A program made the position numbers and the translations under genes. 64,000 bases of DNA from an uncultured Collinsella sp. (GTDB lineage Bacteria; Actinomycetota; Coriobacteriia; Coriobacteriales; Coriobacteriaceae): contig UQMD01000001.1 in NCBI GenBank assembly GCA_900542155.1, positions 1 through 64,000 on the forward strand, written 5' to 3'. Every line of letters starts with the position of its first letter. The first letter of the stretch is position 1. Below the pieces are notes generated by a model. It saw only the letters and a program-made list of their open reading frames with translations, had not been told where the DNA came from and ran no database searches. Of the stretch, positions 28,101-36,117 are shown one piece after another.

Positions 28101-28742
28101 CGCACGATAGGCATCGGCGAGTGCCGAGGTATCGGCCTGGCCGCGCGCCACGCACACGTCGTCCATACCGCCCGGCAGCTGGCTCGAGAGCTCCAGCAGC
28201 TCACGCACCAGGCCCTTGATGGTGGTGCCGGCGCCAAAGAGGCCGCCCTCGCCTGCCATGGGATACCAGGCGTAGAGGCTTTTAAGCGAAGCGGCGAGCT
28301 CGGGGGCGGCATCGGGTGCCGTCGCTCGGGCCAGCACATGCTCAACAGCCTGATCCATAAGCTCATCGGTATCGGTAAGCACCGTGAACTCGGGATCGAT
28401 GCCCAGCTCCAACGCATGCGCGCGCAGGATGCGCGAACACATGCCGTGAATGGTCGAGATCCAAGCGTCGTCGACGGTCAGGGCCTCCTCGTCCATACCC
28501 TCTTCGATAAGCGCGCGACGCACGCGGTCGCGAATCTCGGCCGCGGCATCTTTGGTAAAGGTAATGGCAAGCACCTGATCCAGATGCTCGACAAACGGAC
28601 CGGATTCGGGCGAGAGCGCATAGACGATGCGGCGCGTGAGGGTAAAGGTCTTGCCCGAGCCGGCACCTGCCGGGACAAACAGCGGGCGGTCGAGCGTTTT
28701 GACGACTTGCAGTTGTTGCGGCATCAAAGTCGAAAGATCCAT
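25107..28742 (-). CDS. addA: AddA-type helicase-nuclease (UvrD family)
   Basis: The 1211-aa protein is an ATP-dependent DNA helicase-exonuclease subunit for double-strand break repair. Superfamily 1 motifs in order are Walker A VPAGAGSGKTFTLTRRI (about 22-38), motif II VMIDEFQDTDQMQ, motif III VGDAQQSIYRFRGA, motif V IMTVHASKGLEYPVV, and motif VI LLYVAMTRARELVIL. The C-terminal PD-(D/E)XK nuclease shows AEGAIDALATD and VIDYKTGG (about 1150). It starts three bases after the addB stop, with the binding site GGAGGG inside the end of addB. Together they form the AddAB complex, the counterpart of RecBCD. Confidence 0.93.
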   Translation of the reverse strand: MDLSTLMPQQLQVVKTLDRPLFVPAGAGSGKTFTLTRRIVYALSPESGPFVEHLDQVLAITFTKDAAAEIRDRVRRALIEEGMDEEALTVDDAWISTIHGMCSRILRAHALELGIDPEFTVLTDTDELMDQAVEHVLARATAPDAAPELAASLKSLYAWYPMAGEGGLFGAGTTIKGLVRELLELSSQLPGGMDDVCVARGQADTSALADAYRAALGASKAATEKAQVALDAIDAFEASGKTMEDVARLMMSCSMPRASKAFPKEQVELLKAEAADAFINIVLACGGPALDALVGLARAVEAEYRALKADQSALDNNDLLRMAYEALRDYPAIRAAYEGRFKMVMIDEFQDTDQMQVDLIRYLTGAGERALCTVGDAQQSIYRFRGAEVEVFRRQERKVGLSAAPEATAAADAPSGELVKLVRNFRSHDEVLRYVARVFDGDDGGLMQGFLDLEASDGRKDTLVADASRRQALFVAGGSTQERTQAKARAIAERFRALANAGQPQGGMVLLLGRMTNADVYAQAFRDQGLDCVIAGGSVFAQAAEVQTVRALVCALANPADTAQGLMPLLASPMFALGAQEFLALATKLDDQTGETSRRNIDMGIMSDSDVPGLQGLPLVTRAREVLRYALRRVGRDSFAAIARDVVNASGWFVRLAQRGPEGKAIAANVLKALDAVAEAEAEFGNSPRSIALAFDRFLAGKEAPGALNEEGDGAVRIMTVHASKGLEYPVVAVSECFGVRKSSGAAQMGRVDGGAQVVALPARFDGVKLADGTFVKGDDVKKQFEHAFKGKGTSLWLPPELMEDVCATGSPAEAFARLRNDDLQLSLEERARLLYVAMTRARELVILAMDAGVSRGKLCAPTFDVETDLTYDVLRRILPTDGLDMPQLDADRLVFDSSQPGDYELISLADFTFGEQAFEANASLDAEGRLVRGDAEAEGADAAADRPVAPGPADPSPDSFELVYPQAAGVRMGTCPFPARDSYSYSSIAAALHAEAEDRAAVTRVPMDEAGDDAESDGSEMTDADVAAVEPAGNPMALGSAFHAACQWLIEMGADTLPAERADALARLWCLTPDQRERFDVALDRWLKSAVRADLLAWSCVRAEVPFFSLGCEDEDIARYGAYAEGAIDALATDPADSSRALVIDYKTGGTPDETPEQLQEKHALQARVYADVLHKAGFEVVTVKFVRVEQPDPAIFVEPAEPQVVTYNF

Positions 28743-28745
28743 GGT

Positions 28746-31700
28746 CTACACGTCCCTCCTTACAAACGTTCCTTCGTGGTTATACGAGCAGCGCGCATGC
28801 GCGGCCTGAGCCGACGTCGGGTCGACGGCGGCAACGTTGCCTGCCTCGAGCTCGCGCAGACGCTCGGCAATGCCGGTCTCCACGCGATCGAGCAGCGCAT
28901 CGAAGTCCATGTTGCCGCCCTCGCCGGGAAAGCCCTTCTTAAGGCCTGGGATGCGGCCGTCGCCGCGCTCTTCCTCAAGCAACTCGGCGCTCGCCGCACC
29001 GCGCAGCGCGGGCTTGCCGCCCTTGGTCGAAAAATAGAGCGCGGCGCGGGTATCCAGATCCAGCGCCCGACGCATGGCCTGCGCGTAGATGAGTGTCTGG
29101 GTATGGGGCGGCAGCCAGCGCGGGTCGTCGATGGGGGCCTCGCCCGACTCCTCGTCGCGCACCGTGGGGTCGGCGAGTTTAAACTCCTCGACACCCGAAC
29201 GATGCTTGTAGTCGATTACCACGGCGCGATTCTCGGCATCCACGTCAACGCGGTCGATGCGCCCACCGAGTGGCCAACCGGCATACTCGACCCGGAGCTC
29301 GTTGAACGCAAACTCCAGGTAGCGCGGCGCGAAGGGCGCGAGCGCCTCGGACTCGTAGGCAAGCACGCCCTCCAGCTGCGGCAAAATCTCGGCCACCTGG
29401 CGCTCCTCCACCGGGGAGAGCGGCACCAGCGGGCCCTCGGTACCGCGCTTGCCGGCGTGCTCGGCCAGGGTCTCGGCAAAGACCTCGTGCAGCAGCTCCT
29501 TCGCGCGCGGCAGATTCATGGGTGTCACGCGCTCCATGCCCTCCTGGGGCAGGCGGGCATGGAGGTGCTCCAGCACATCGTGGACAAAGTTGCCCTTCTC
29601 CATGTTTCCAAAGCCCGCATCAATAGACTGGGGCTTCACGCGATACGACACGAACCAGCATAGCGGGCAGGTCGAATAGGCCTCGATCTGCGAGGCGGAC
29701 GTCAGGCGCGGCACCAGCGGCGCATCCTCGCCCTCGCCATCGCGACGGCGCAGGACCAGATACGGAATGGCTTCATCGCTCAGATGCTGAGGAGCTTCGC
29801 AGGTCACGCGCTCGCGCCTAAGACCTTCGCCTGCCGCGGGATCGAAGTCCCTTACGATATCGCCCTCACCCACGCACTTCGCCTTGTCGGCGCCAACGGC
29901 CTTAGCGTCGTCAGCGGCCTTGTCGGCGTCAGCGGCCTTAGCATCGTTAGCGGCCTCGGCATGCGCCCGCAACTCGGTCCACACGGCCGCCGGATAACAC
30001 TCGCGCGCCTGACGATCGTGGGTCACACGGGCGAGCGTAACCGGACCACGCGACGCTTGTATCGCGCGGCCAAAGCGTGCGCGCAGCAAGGCCGCAGGCT
30101 CAAGCGTCACGCCCTCGCGACCGAGGCTCGCCGTCAGCGTGGTCAGCGGCCCCTCTTCGTGTGAGAGCGGATAGCTGTCCAGATCGACATCGGCAAACAG
30201 CACGGCATCGTAGCTGCCGGGGCGCAGAGCCGCCGCATCGGCAAGCGAAGCAAAGCGAACCTGGGCGCGTGGCGCACGGTCAACCTCGTAGGTCTCGTAA
30301 TCGTAGGCGGCGCTACGCTTGTCCACCTTGGTTCGAATGTCGTCGAGCACGGGCACGGTCGCGGCCTGCGACACGTCGAGCGCACGGGCGCCATTCATAA
30401 GGATGTCGATGACGTGGCGCAGCAGGGCCACCTCCGCCTGGCGACGGGCCTGGCCGTCGAGACCACCAAGCGCGCGATCGGGCAGTGCCTCGGCAACGGC
30501 AAGCATGGCCTTGAGCGCCGTCACGGGCTTGTCGCGCCACAGCGCCTGAAACACGTCCGAGACCACGCATGGCACGTTCTTAAACCAGTTCTCGTCGCTC
30601 GCCGCTTTACGCGCGCCCCTCACCTGGCCCTGCACGCTCTGCAGCAGGCTCTTGACGCCCGCAGTGGTCTTGCTGCGCGACAGTCGCATGTTCTTATCGA
30701 AGGTTCGCGCGCTGGCGGCATCGGCGCCCGAAAGCGGACTGTAGATCCAGTCAGTAAGCTCCGGGGCGGGCCACCACTCGGTCTTGGAGGCGGTGCCCTC
30801 GTCGGCGGCCTTCATGCGCTCGATCAGATTGGCGAGCGCCGTGAACTGCCTGCCCGCAATGGATTGGGAAAACGCCGTGAACTCGGCCGTCTCGGCAGCA
30901 ACGTGGCGCGCCGCCAAACGAGCGGCAAGCTCGCCGAACAGCTGGGGTGCCCGGGCAGAAACAACGAGCACGCGTACGGGGTCGGCGGGTGTTGCAGCAG
31001 CTTTATCGTCCTTGGACTCCTTGCGCGCTTTCACCATCTTATCGATGACGTCCGCATAGACACGGGCACGGGCATGGGGCCCGGCGACTTCCACAAAGGC
31101 AGGACGTACGACGGACTTTGGAGCAATCGCGGGAGCGCCGGCATCCTCGTCCAGCGGTGCAACCTCAAACAGCACGCCGCGGGCATCAAAGGCGGCAGCA
31201 AGTTCCTCGCGCATTGCCGCCTGCTCGCGGGCAAGCAGCACGACGACCTCTCCCCCATTGTTCGCCACGGCAGACAGCAGCTCGAGCAGGCCGCGCGTAA
31301 ACGACGTGATACCGCGCGCGCATACGGCGCGGGTGCACGCCGGCAGGTTATCGGCCAGGGCACCGGCCATAATGTCAGCTGCCTCGCAGGGCTCGACCAT
31401 ATCTCGACGGTCCAAGCCGCTCGCATAGGCGCACAGAAGTTCAAACACGCGAGCCTCGGCGTCGCTTTTGGGCTTGGGCTTGCAAACGTTGTCGCAGCAA
31501 CGCTCGGCACCTGTCCCTGCCACACCCGGCAGCACATCGCGAGCCATACGCGCGAGCATACGCACCGTGCCCTGGCTGCGCGAAAGCGGCTGCAGAGCAG
31601 CGTCATCGCGGCGGTCGATCATGTCCGAGAACAGCATCTGGCACTGAAGGTTATCCACAAAGCTACGGCCATCGCCCATAAGCTCCCACAGCGAACGGAG

Positions 31701-31898
31701 CCACGACGAAGGGGTCTTGTAATCGATACCCAGTGAAACCCCAGCTTCCGCCGCATCATGACGGCACAGATCGAGCTCGGCAAACGTAGGCACCAGCAAA
31801 ACGGCACGCCCGTGGCGGGCAACCAGGTCGGCGAGCAGCGCCGCCTCGGCATCGCTCAAATCCGCGCCGGCGTTGGTGGTATAGATTCGAACAGGCAT
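28746..31898 (-). CDS. addB: AddB-like helicase-nuclease subunit
   Basis: The 1050-aa partner of AddA. The C-terminal nuclease domain is clear: AYSTCPLCWFVSYRVKP (about 735) and VVIDYKHRSGVEEF (about 890), with the expected metal-binding Asp and Lys. The N-terminal region lacks a Walker A loop (HGRAVLLVPTFAELDL where one is expected), as in RexB-like subunits that do not hydrolyse ATP. AddB proteins usually bind a 4Fe-4S cluster through four Cys; here only the CPLC pair and one late Cys (ARCSYNHEG) are visible, so the cluster is probably missing. A low-complexity insert of DAKAADADKAADDAK type lies around 645-665. GGAGGACC precedes the ATG. Confidence 0.85.
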   Translation of the reverse strand: MPVRIYTTNAGADLSDAEAALLADLVARHGRAVLLVPTFAELDLCRHDAAEAGVSLGIDYKTPSSWLRSLWELMGDGRSFVDNLQCQMLFSDMIDRRDDAALQPLSRSQGTVRMLARMARDVLPGVAGTGAERCCDNVCKPKPKSDAEARVFELLCAYASGLDRRDMVEPCEAADIMAGALADNLPACTRAVCARGITSFTRGLLELLSAVANNGGEVVVLLAREQAAMREELAAAFDARGVLFEVAPLDEDAGAPAIAPKSVVRPAFVEVAGPHARARVYADVIDKMVKARKESKDDKAAATPADPVRVLVVSARAPQLFGELAARLAARHVAAETAEFTAFSQSIAGRQFTALANLIERMKAADEGTASKTEWWPAPELTDWIYSPLSGADAASARTFDKNMRLSRSKTTAGVKSLLQSVQGQVRGARKAASDENWFKNVPCVVSDVFQALWRDKPVTALKAMLAVAEALPDRALGGLDGQARRQAEVALLRHVIDILMNGARALDVSQAATVPVLDDIRTKVDKRSAAYDYETYEVDRAPRAQVRFASLADAAALRPGSYDAVLFADVDLDSYPLSHEEGPLTTLTASLGREGVTLEPAALLRARFGRAIQASRGPVTLARVTHDRQARECYPAAVWTELRAHAEAANDAKAADADKAADDAKAVGADKAKCVGEGDIVRDFDPAAGEGLRRERVTCEAPQHLSDEAIPYLVLRRRDGEGEDAPLVPRLTSASQIEAYSTCPLCWFVSYRVKPQSIDAGFGNMEKGNFVHDVLEHLHARLPQEGMERVTPMNLPRAKELLHEVFAETLAEHAGKRGTEGPLVPLSPVEERQVAEILPQLEGVLAYESEALAPFAPRYLEFAFNELRVEYAGWPLGGRIDRVDVDAENRAVVIDYKHRSGVEEFKLADPTVRDEESGEAPIDDPRWLPPHTQTLIYAQAMRRALDLDTRAALYFSTKGGKPALRGAASAELLEEERGDGRIPGLKKGFPGEGGNMDFDALLDRVETGIAERLRELEAGNVAAVDPTSAQAAHARCSYNHEGTFVRRDV

Positions 31899-32082
31899 GG
31901 TCCTCCACTCAAACCGTTCGCAATAATCAATGTATCCATCCTACCCGCCCAAGCGGACACATTGCCACCGCAGCTCCATCTTTTGGTACGAAGCAACCTG
32001 ACCCCAACGCACCAGCCGATTGCGGGCATATAAAAACCGCCCCCGAAGGGACGGTTCTGCGCAATTCGTTTTTGTCGCTAGC

Positions 32083-32382
32083 CTACTCGCCATCCTCCAG
32101 CTTGATGAGGATCTTGCGGTAGCCGCCGTACTCGCCGTTGAGTGCCTTGGACACGCGGCTCACTGTGGTGGACGAAGCGCCGGTGCGGGCCTGGACCTCG
32201 ACATAGGGCTCGCCCTCGTCCAGATAGCGCGCCACCTGCAAACGCTGAGAAAGATCACAAATCTCACGCGGCGTGCAGATATCGGTCAAAAACGCTTGGA
32301 TATCTTTCTCGTCGTCCAAAAGGCTAAATGCGTGGACTAGCTGCTTGACATCAGGCTTGTCAAACATGTTCTCGATATTCAT
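32083..32382 (-). CDS. TrpR-like YerC/YecD family DNA-binding protein
   Basis: A 99-aa protein matching the YerC/YecD branch of the TrpR fold. The core is LTDICTPREICDLSQRLQVA then TGASSTTVSRVSKALNGEYG (about 60-85), a helix-turn-helix for operator binding. These small regulators are widespread in Firmicutes and Actinobacteria; their ligand is mostly unknown. It is encoded alone, between addB and the divergent holin-like gene. No operator can be assigned. Confidence 0.9.
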   Translation of the reverse strand: MNIENMFDKPDVKQLVHAFSLLDDEKDIQAFLTDICTPREICDLSQRLQVARYLDEGEPYVEVQARTGASSTTVSRVSKALNGEYGGYRKILIKLEDGE

Positions 32383-32706
32383 CGATTACCGCCAAACCCG
32401 CCAAAAGGCATCGAAGTTGATACTAACATCGGGCATCGTTCGCCCGTTCTATGCAATAGGGCAACGCCTGTGGCTTTTGCCCGTAGCAGTTTAGCACACC
32501 ACCAAACTAAAGCGACAAGACTCTCTGTCAGCGGCACGTTTTTTAGGTCGAACGCCGTTTTGAAACCGAATGCGCACGCAAGCTCCACGAATATTTGAGA
32601 CAATGGGCGCCCAAACACCGCGGCGCACCCGCGCAACCATCCAGGTCGCCGCCGCAAGCCGCTTCACGCGACGCCAGCAACCCCGGCGCAAGAAAGGATT
32701 CACGCC
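32383..32706. other. Intergenic region between divergent genes
   Basis: About 320 bases that must contain the promoters of the TrpR-like gene and the holin-like gene. AGAAAGGA precedes the ATG at 32707. I see no repeat, hairpin or short gene that stands out. Confidence 0.5.
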
Positions 32707-33072
32707 ATGCGCTTTATGCTTAACTGGCTCTTCACCTCGATCGCTATCGCGATCGCCACGTTCCTCGTCCCCGGCATCCAACCCTTCGGCTTTGCCGAGG
32801 CCTGGGTCTGTTTCGCCTTCGTAGGACTGTTCCTCAATATCGTCGATTCGCTCGTCAAACCGTTCCTGACGGTCATCTCGCTGCCGCTCACCATCATTAC
32901 GCTGGGCATTTTCCAGCTTGTCGTCAACAGCTTTATGCTCGAACTCGCCAGCTACCTATCGGTGAATCTGCTGGGCGCGGGCATCTCCATCGCCAGCTTT
33001 GGATCGGCGTTTATGGGCAGCATCTTGGTATCCATCATGCGCAGCATTCTCGACAGCATCGCCAAGAACTAG
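32707..33072 (+). CDS. Phage-holin-like (4-TM) membrane protein
   Basis: A 121-aa protein with four predicted membrane helices (about 5-22, 28-50, 55-78, 88-112) and the family phrase LFLNIVDSLVKPFLTVISLPLTIITLG, split here as NIVDSLVKPFL and SLPLTIITLG. It belongs to the 'Mycobacterial 4 TMS phage holin' family (Phage_holin_4_2), which is chromosomal in most bacteria and not linked to phage lysis. No phage genes are nearby. A terminator follows. Confidence 0.88.
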   Translation: MRFMLNWLFTSIAIAIATFLVPGIQPFGFAEAWVCFAFVGLFLNIVDSLVKPFLTVISLPLTIITLGIFQLVVNSFMLELASYLSVNLLGAGISIASFGSAFMGSILVSIMRSILDSIAKN

Positions 33073-33109
33073 AGCGAACCGATACGGATCGCCACAACAC
33101 GCCAAAATG

Positions 33110-33147
33110 AAGGCCGCCCATCGAAACGATGGACGGCCTTCTTCTTT
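33110..33147 (+). terminator. Terminator of the holin-like gene
   Basis: AAGGCCGCCCATCG and CGATGGACGGCCTT form a stem with a three-base loop, followed by CTTCTTT on the plus strand. Confidence 0.85.
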
Positions 33148-33209
33148 ATCGAGCCTAAGAGGGTAAAGAAATCTACCATTTCTACCCCGTCCCCAAATGG
33201 AAGGTGGAA

Positions 33210-33638
33210 TCAGATCACGTAATCGTAGCCCTCGTTGGGGGCGACGAGCTGGTCGAGCGTCACGCCGTCGAGATAGTCGTTGATGAGCTTGTCCAGGTTC
33301 TTCCACACGCTGAGCGTGGGGCACTCGTCCGAACGCGAACAGCCCTTGCAGTCACCATCCAGGCAAGCAACTGGCGCCAGGCTACCCTCGGTCAGGCGCA
33401 GGATCTCGCCCACCGTGTACTGCTCGGGCGGGCGCGTGAGCACGTAGCCGCCGCCCTTGCCACGCATGCCCGAGAGCATGTTGGCGCGCACGAGCGTCGC
33501 CAAGATGTTCTCGAGATATTTCTCGGAAATCCCCTGTCGCGCCGCGATTTCTTTGAGCGGGATGCGGCCGGCCGCCTGGTGCTCGGCCAGATCGACCATA
33601 ACGCGCAGGGCATATCTGCCCTTAGTAGAAACCAACAT
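33210..33638 (-). CDS. Rrf2-family transcriptional regulator with Cys cluster
   Basis: A 142-aa regulator beginning MLVSTKGRYALRVMVDLAEH, the classic Rrf2 N-terminus, with a winged helix (IPLKEIAARQGISEKYLENI) and a loop of four Cys, CLDGDCKGCSRSDEC, at about 92-107. Rrf2 proteins with Cys here often hold an Fe-S cluster (IscR, NsrR, RsrR); CymR-type members control cysteine genes. It is divergent from cysK, with a clear 8-bp dyad between them, which points to control of sulfur assimilation or of itself. Whether it binds a cluster is inferred from the Cys pattern. Confidence 0.92.
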   Translation of the reverse strand: MLVSTKGRYALRVMVDLAEHQAAGRIPLKEIAARQGISEKYLENILATLVRANMLSGMRGKGGGYVLTRPPEQYTVGEILRLTEGSLAPVACLDGDCKGCSRSDECPTLSVWKNLDKLINDYLDGVTLDQLVAPNEGYDYVI

Positions 33639-33761
33639 GTATAGTGCTGCCTTTCGGTCATTTAGTCCGTAGAAATTCTAGCCGAAAAGTTGGTTTTGAA
33701 AATACCCGTTCCGGTCAAGATGGTTAATCGACTCGTAATAATCTTCTATTTCCTATTGCAT

Positions 33762-33783
33762 TACTAGGCTTTAGTGCCTAGTA
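33762..33783. promoter_or_regulatory. Dyad operator between Rrf2 gene and cysK
   Basis: TACTAGGC, six bases, GCCTAGTA: a perfect 8-bp inverted repeat in an AT-richer stretch about 110 bases before cysK. It is a good candidate site for the Rrf2 dimer, but no binding data exist here. Confidence 0.55.
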
Positions 33784-33890
33784 TGCTTCCCAACAGCTAA
33801 ACGAACAACCTATAAGGTTTATGGGTTTAGCTGCACACGCACCGTGAAACCACACGGCAACCAGCAACTTGAACACTTTGGAGGTTCACC

Positions 33891-34829
33891 ATGAGCAAGG
33901 TTTACACGTCTATCGATCAGCTTATCGGCCACACCCCGCTTTTGGAGCTCACCCACTTTGAGGCCGATGAGGACCTCAAGGCCCGCGTGCTCGTCAAGCT
34001 CGAGTACTTCAACCCCGCCGGCTCCGTCAAAGACCGTGTCGCCAAAAACATGATTGACGAGGCCGAGAAGGCCGGCAAGCTCGTGCGCGGCGGCGACTAC
34101 ACCATCATCGAGCCCACGAGCGGCAACACCGGCGTCGGCATCGCCTCGGTGGCGGCGGCCCGCGGCTACAAGGTGATCATCACCATGCCCGAGACCATGT
34201 CCGTCGAGCGCCGCAAGCTTATGCAGGCATACGGCGCACAGCTCGTGCTCACCGACGGCTCCAAGGGCATGAAGGGCGCCATCGCCAAAGCCGAGGAGCT
34301 GCAGAAGGAGACTCCCAACAGCATCATCGCCGGTCAGTTTGTAAACCCCGCCAACCCCGCCATCCACAAGGCCACAACCGGCCCCGAGATCTGGGATGAC
34401 ACCGACGGCAAGGTTGACATCTTCGTCGCCGGCGTTGGCACCGGCGGCACCGTGACCGGCGTGGGCGAGTTCCTCAAAGAGCAGAACCCCGAGATTCAGG
34501 TCGTCGCCGTCGAGCCCGCTACCTCCCCGGTGCTCTCTAAGGGCCAGGCCGGCCCACACAAGATCCAGGGTATCGGCGCCGGCTTTGTGCCCGACGTCCT
34601 CGACACCCAGATCTATGACGAGATCATCCCCGTCGAGAACGACGACGCCTTTGCCACCGGCCGCGCCGTGGGCCACAAGGAGGGCGTGCTCGTGGGTATT
34701 TCGTCCGGCGCCGCCGTGTGGGCTGCGCTGCAGCTGGCCAAGCGCCCCGAGAACGAGGGCAAGACCATCGTGGCGCTACTCGCCGATACCGGTGAGCGCT
34801 ACCTGTCCACGGCACTCTTCCAGGACTAG
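33891..34829 (+). CDS. cysK: Cysteine synthase A (O-acetylserine sulfhydrylase)
   Basis: A 312-aa PLP enzyme making cysteine from O-acetylserine and sulfide. The PLP lysine is in NPAGSVKDRVAKNM (about 44), followed by the substrate loop TSGNTGVGIA (about 75), the phosphate-binding GTGGTVTGVG (about 182) and the late Ser in ISSGAAVWAA (about 268). The length is normal. GGAGG precedes the ATG by six bases. The gene faces an Rrf2 regulator and is followed by mnmA, another sulfur-using enzyme, across a hairpin-terminator. Confidence 0.97.
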   Translation: MSKVYTSIDQLIGHTPLLELTHFEADEDLKARVLVKLEYFNPAGSVKDRVAKNMIDEAEKAGKLVRGGDYTIIEPTSGNTGVGIASVAAARGYKVIITMPETMSVERRKLMQAYGAQLVLTDGSKGMKGAIAKAEELQKETPNSIIAGQFVNPANPAIHKATTGPEIWDDTDGKVDIFVAGVGTGGTVTGVGEFLKEQNPEIQVVAVEPATSPVLSKGQAGPHKIQGIGAGFVPDVLDTQIYDEIIPVENDDAFATGRAVGHKEGVLVGISSGAAVWAALQLAKRPENEGKTIVALLADTGERYLSTALFQD

Positions 34830-34930
34830 GGCCCGTCGCCCATAGGTTGAGCCCAGGACGAACCGGTCTCCTCTCTCCCGGCAGCCTGAGCCCATCCCAT
34901 CAGGGTGTCCCACGAGACGTCCGAACTTGC

Positions 34931-34979
34931 TACAATGTCTGCGGCGCGGAACCAGCCTCCCGCGCCGCTTTTCTTTTTT
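34931..34979 (+). terminator. Hairpin with T-run after a -10-like box, upstream of mnmA
   Basis: GCGGCGCGG (34941-34949) pairs with CCGCGCCGC (34960-34968), followed by TTTTCTTTTTT. This is a strong intrinsic terminator on the plus strand. It may end cysK transcripts, but a TACAAT box at 34931-34936 stands only four bases before the stem, so it could instead be a leader attenuator of mnmA. Confidence 0.7.
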
Positions 34980-35008
34980 GGCCACATGCCACCAAGGAGA
35001 ACCTCCCC

Positions 35009-36109
35009 ATGCACAACAAGCGCGTGCTCGTCGCCATGAGCGGCGGCGTCGATTCCAGCGTGACTGCCTATCTGCTCAAACGCCAGGGCTACGAATGCGT
35101 CGGCGCCACCATGCGCCTTACCTGTCCCACACCCGACCCCGCCACGGGCATGAGTAAGGTCGACCGCGACATCGCCGATGCAAAGGCCGTCGCCAAGCGC
35201 CTGGGGATACCCCACCATGTGCTCGACCTGCAGCAGACCTTCGACCGCAATGTTATCGAGCGCTTCGTGACCGCCTACCAGGAGGGGTTGACGCCCAACC
35301 CGTGCATCATCTGCAACCGCCATATTAAGTTTGGCGCGCTGCTCGATGCGGCGCTGGATATGGGCTGCGACTACATCGCCACGGGCCATTACGCCAAAAC
35401 AAGCCAGGCGGCAGACAGCACCTGGCAGCTACATCGCGGCGAAGATCCCAAAAAGGACCAGAGCTACTTTTTGTATTCGCTTACGCAGGAGCGCCTGGCA
35501 CGCACCATCTTTCCGCTGGCAGGGCTGGACAAGGAGCGCGACGTACGCCGCATTGCCGCCGAGCAGGGCTTCATCAACGCCAAGAAGGCCGAGAGCGAGG
35601 ACATCTGCTTTATCCCGGACGGCGACTACGCGGGCTATATCGAGCGCCGCTGCGAACATGCCGCTGCACCGGGCGACATTGTGTGGCGCGACGGCAGCGT
35701 GGTCGGACGCCATAACGGCGCGCTGCGCTACACCATCGGCCAGCGCAAAGGCCTGGGTGTAGCGATGGCGCATCCGGTGTATGTAACGGGCGTCGACACC
35801 ACCGACAACACCGTACATCTGGGCGAGGCCGAGGACCTAACCGCCTCGGCGCTAACTGCCGATGAGTGGATCTGGAGCGCGCCGGACACGCGCATGGAGG
35901 CTGAGCTCGACGCCGGCGGCATTCGTGTAGGTGCCAAGTACCGCTACCGTCAGAAAGACCAGGCAGCGACCCTCACGCGTGACGAAGACGGGCAAATACT
36001 GCTAACTTTTGACGAGCCGCAGCGAGCCATCGCCCCCGGCCAGGCCGTTGTAGTCTATCGCGGCGACATCGTCCTGGGCGGTGGTACCGTAACCGGCGCA
36101 CTTAAGTAG
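35009..36109 (+). CDS. mnmA: tRNA-specific 2-thiouridylase MnmA
   Basis: A 366-aa enzyme that thiolates U34 of Glu, Gln and Lys tRNAs using ATP and a persulfide. The PP-loop AMSGGVDSSVTAYLL is at about 8-22. The two catalytic Cys lie in NPCIICNRHIKFG (about 100) and SEDICFIPDGDY (about 198), with the C-terminal beta-barrel domains after 210. AAGGAGAA precedes the ATG at 35009. The reading frame is open further upstream, but that stretch covers the hairpin-terminator and is not coding. The sulfur donor desulfurase is not in the window. Confidence 0.96.
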   Translation: MHNKRVLVAMSGGVDSSVTAYLLKRQGYECVGATMRLTCPTPDPATGMSKVDRDIADAKAVAKRLGIPHHVLDLQQTFDRNVIERFVTAYQEGLTPNPCIICNRHIKFGALLDAALDMGCDYIATGHYAKTSQAADSTWQLHRGEDPKKDQSYFLYSLTQERLARTIFPLAGLDKERDVRRIAAEQGFINAKKAESEDICFIPDGDYAGYIERRCEHAAAPGDIVWRDGSVVGRHNGALRYTIGQRKGLGVAMAHPVYVTGVDTTDNTVHLGEAEDLTASALTADEWIWSAPDTRMEAELDAGGIRVGAKYRYRQKDQAATLTRDEDGQILLTFDEPQRAIAPGQAVVVYRGDIVLGGGTVTGALK

Positions 36110-36117
36110 CCGCTGGT

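Noticed and set aside
32707..33072. Holin-like gene as evidence of a prophage
   Set aside because: This holin-like family is chromosomal in many bacteria; no other phage gene is nearby.
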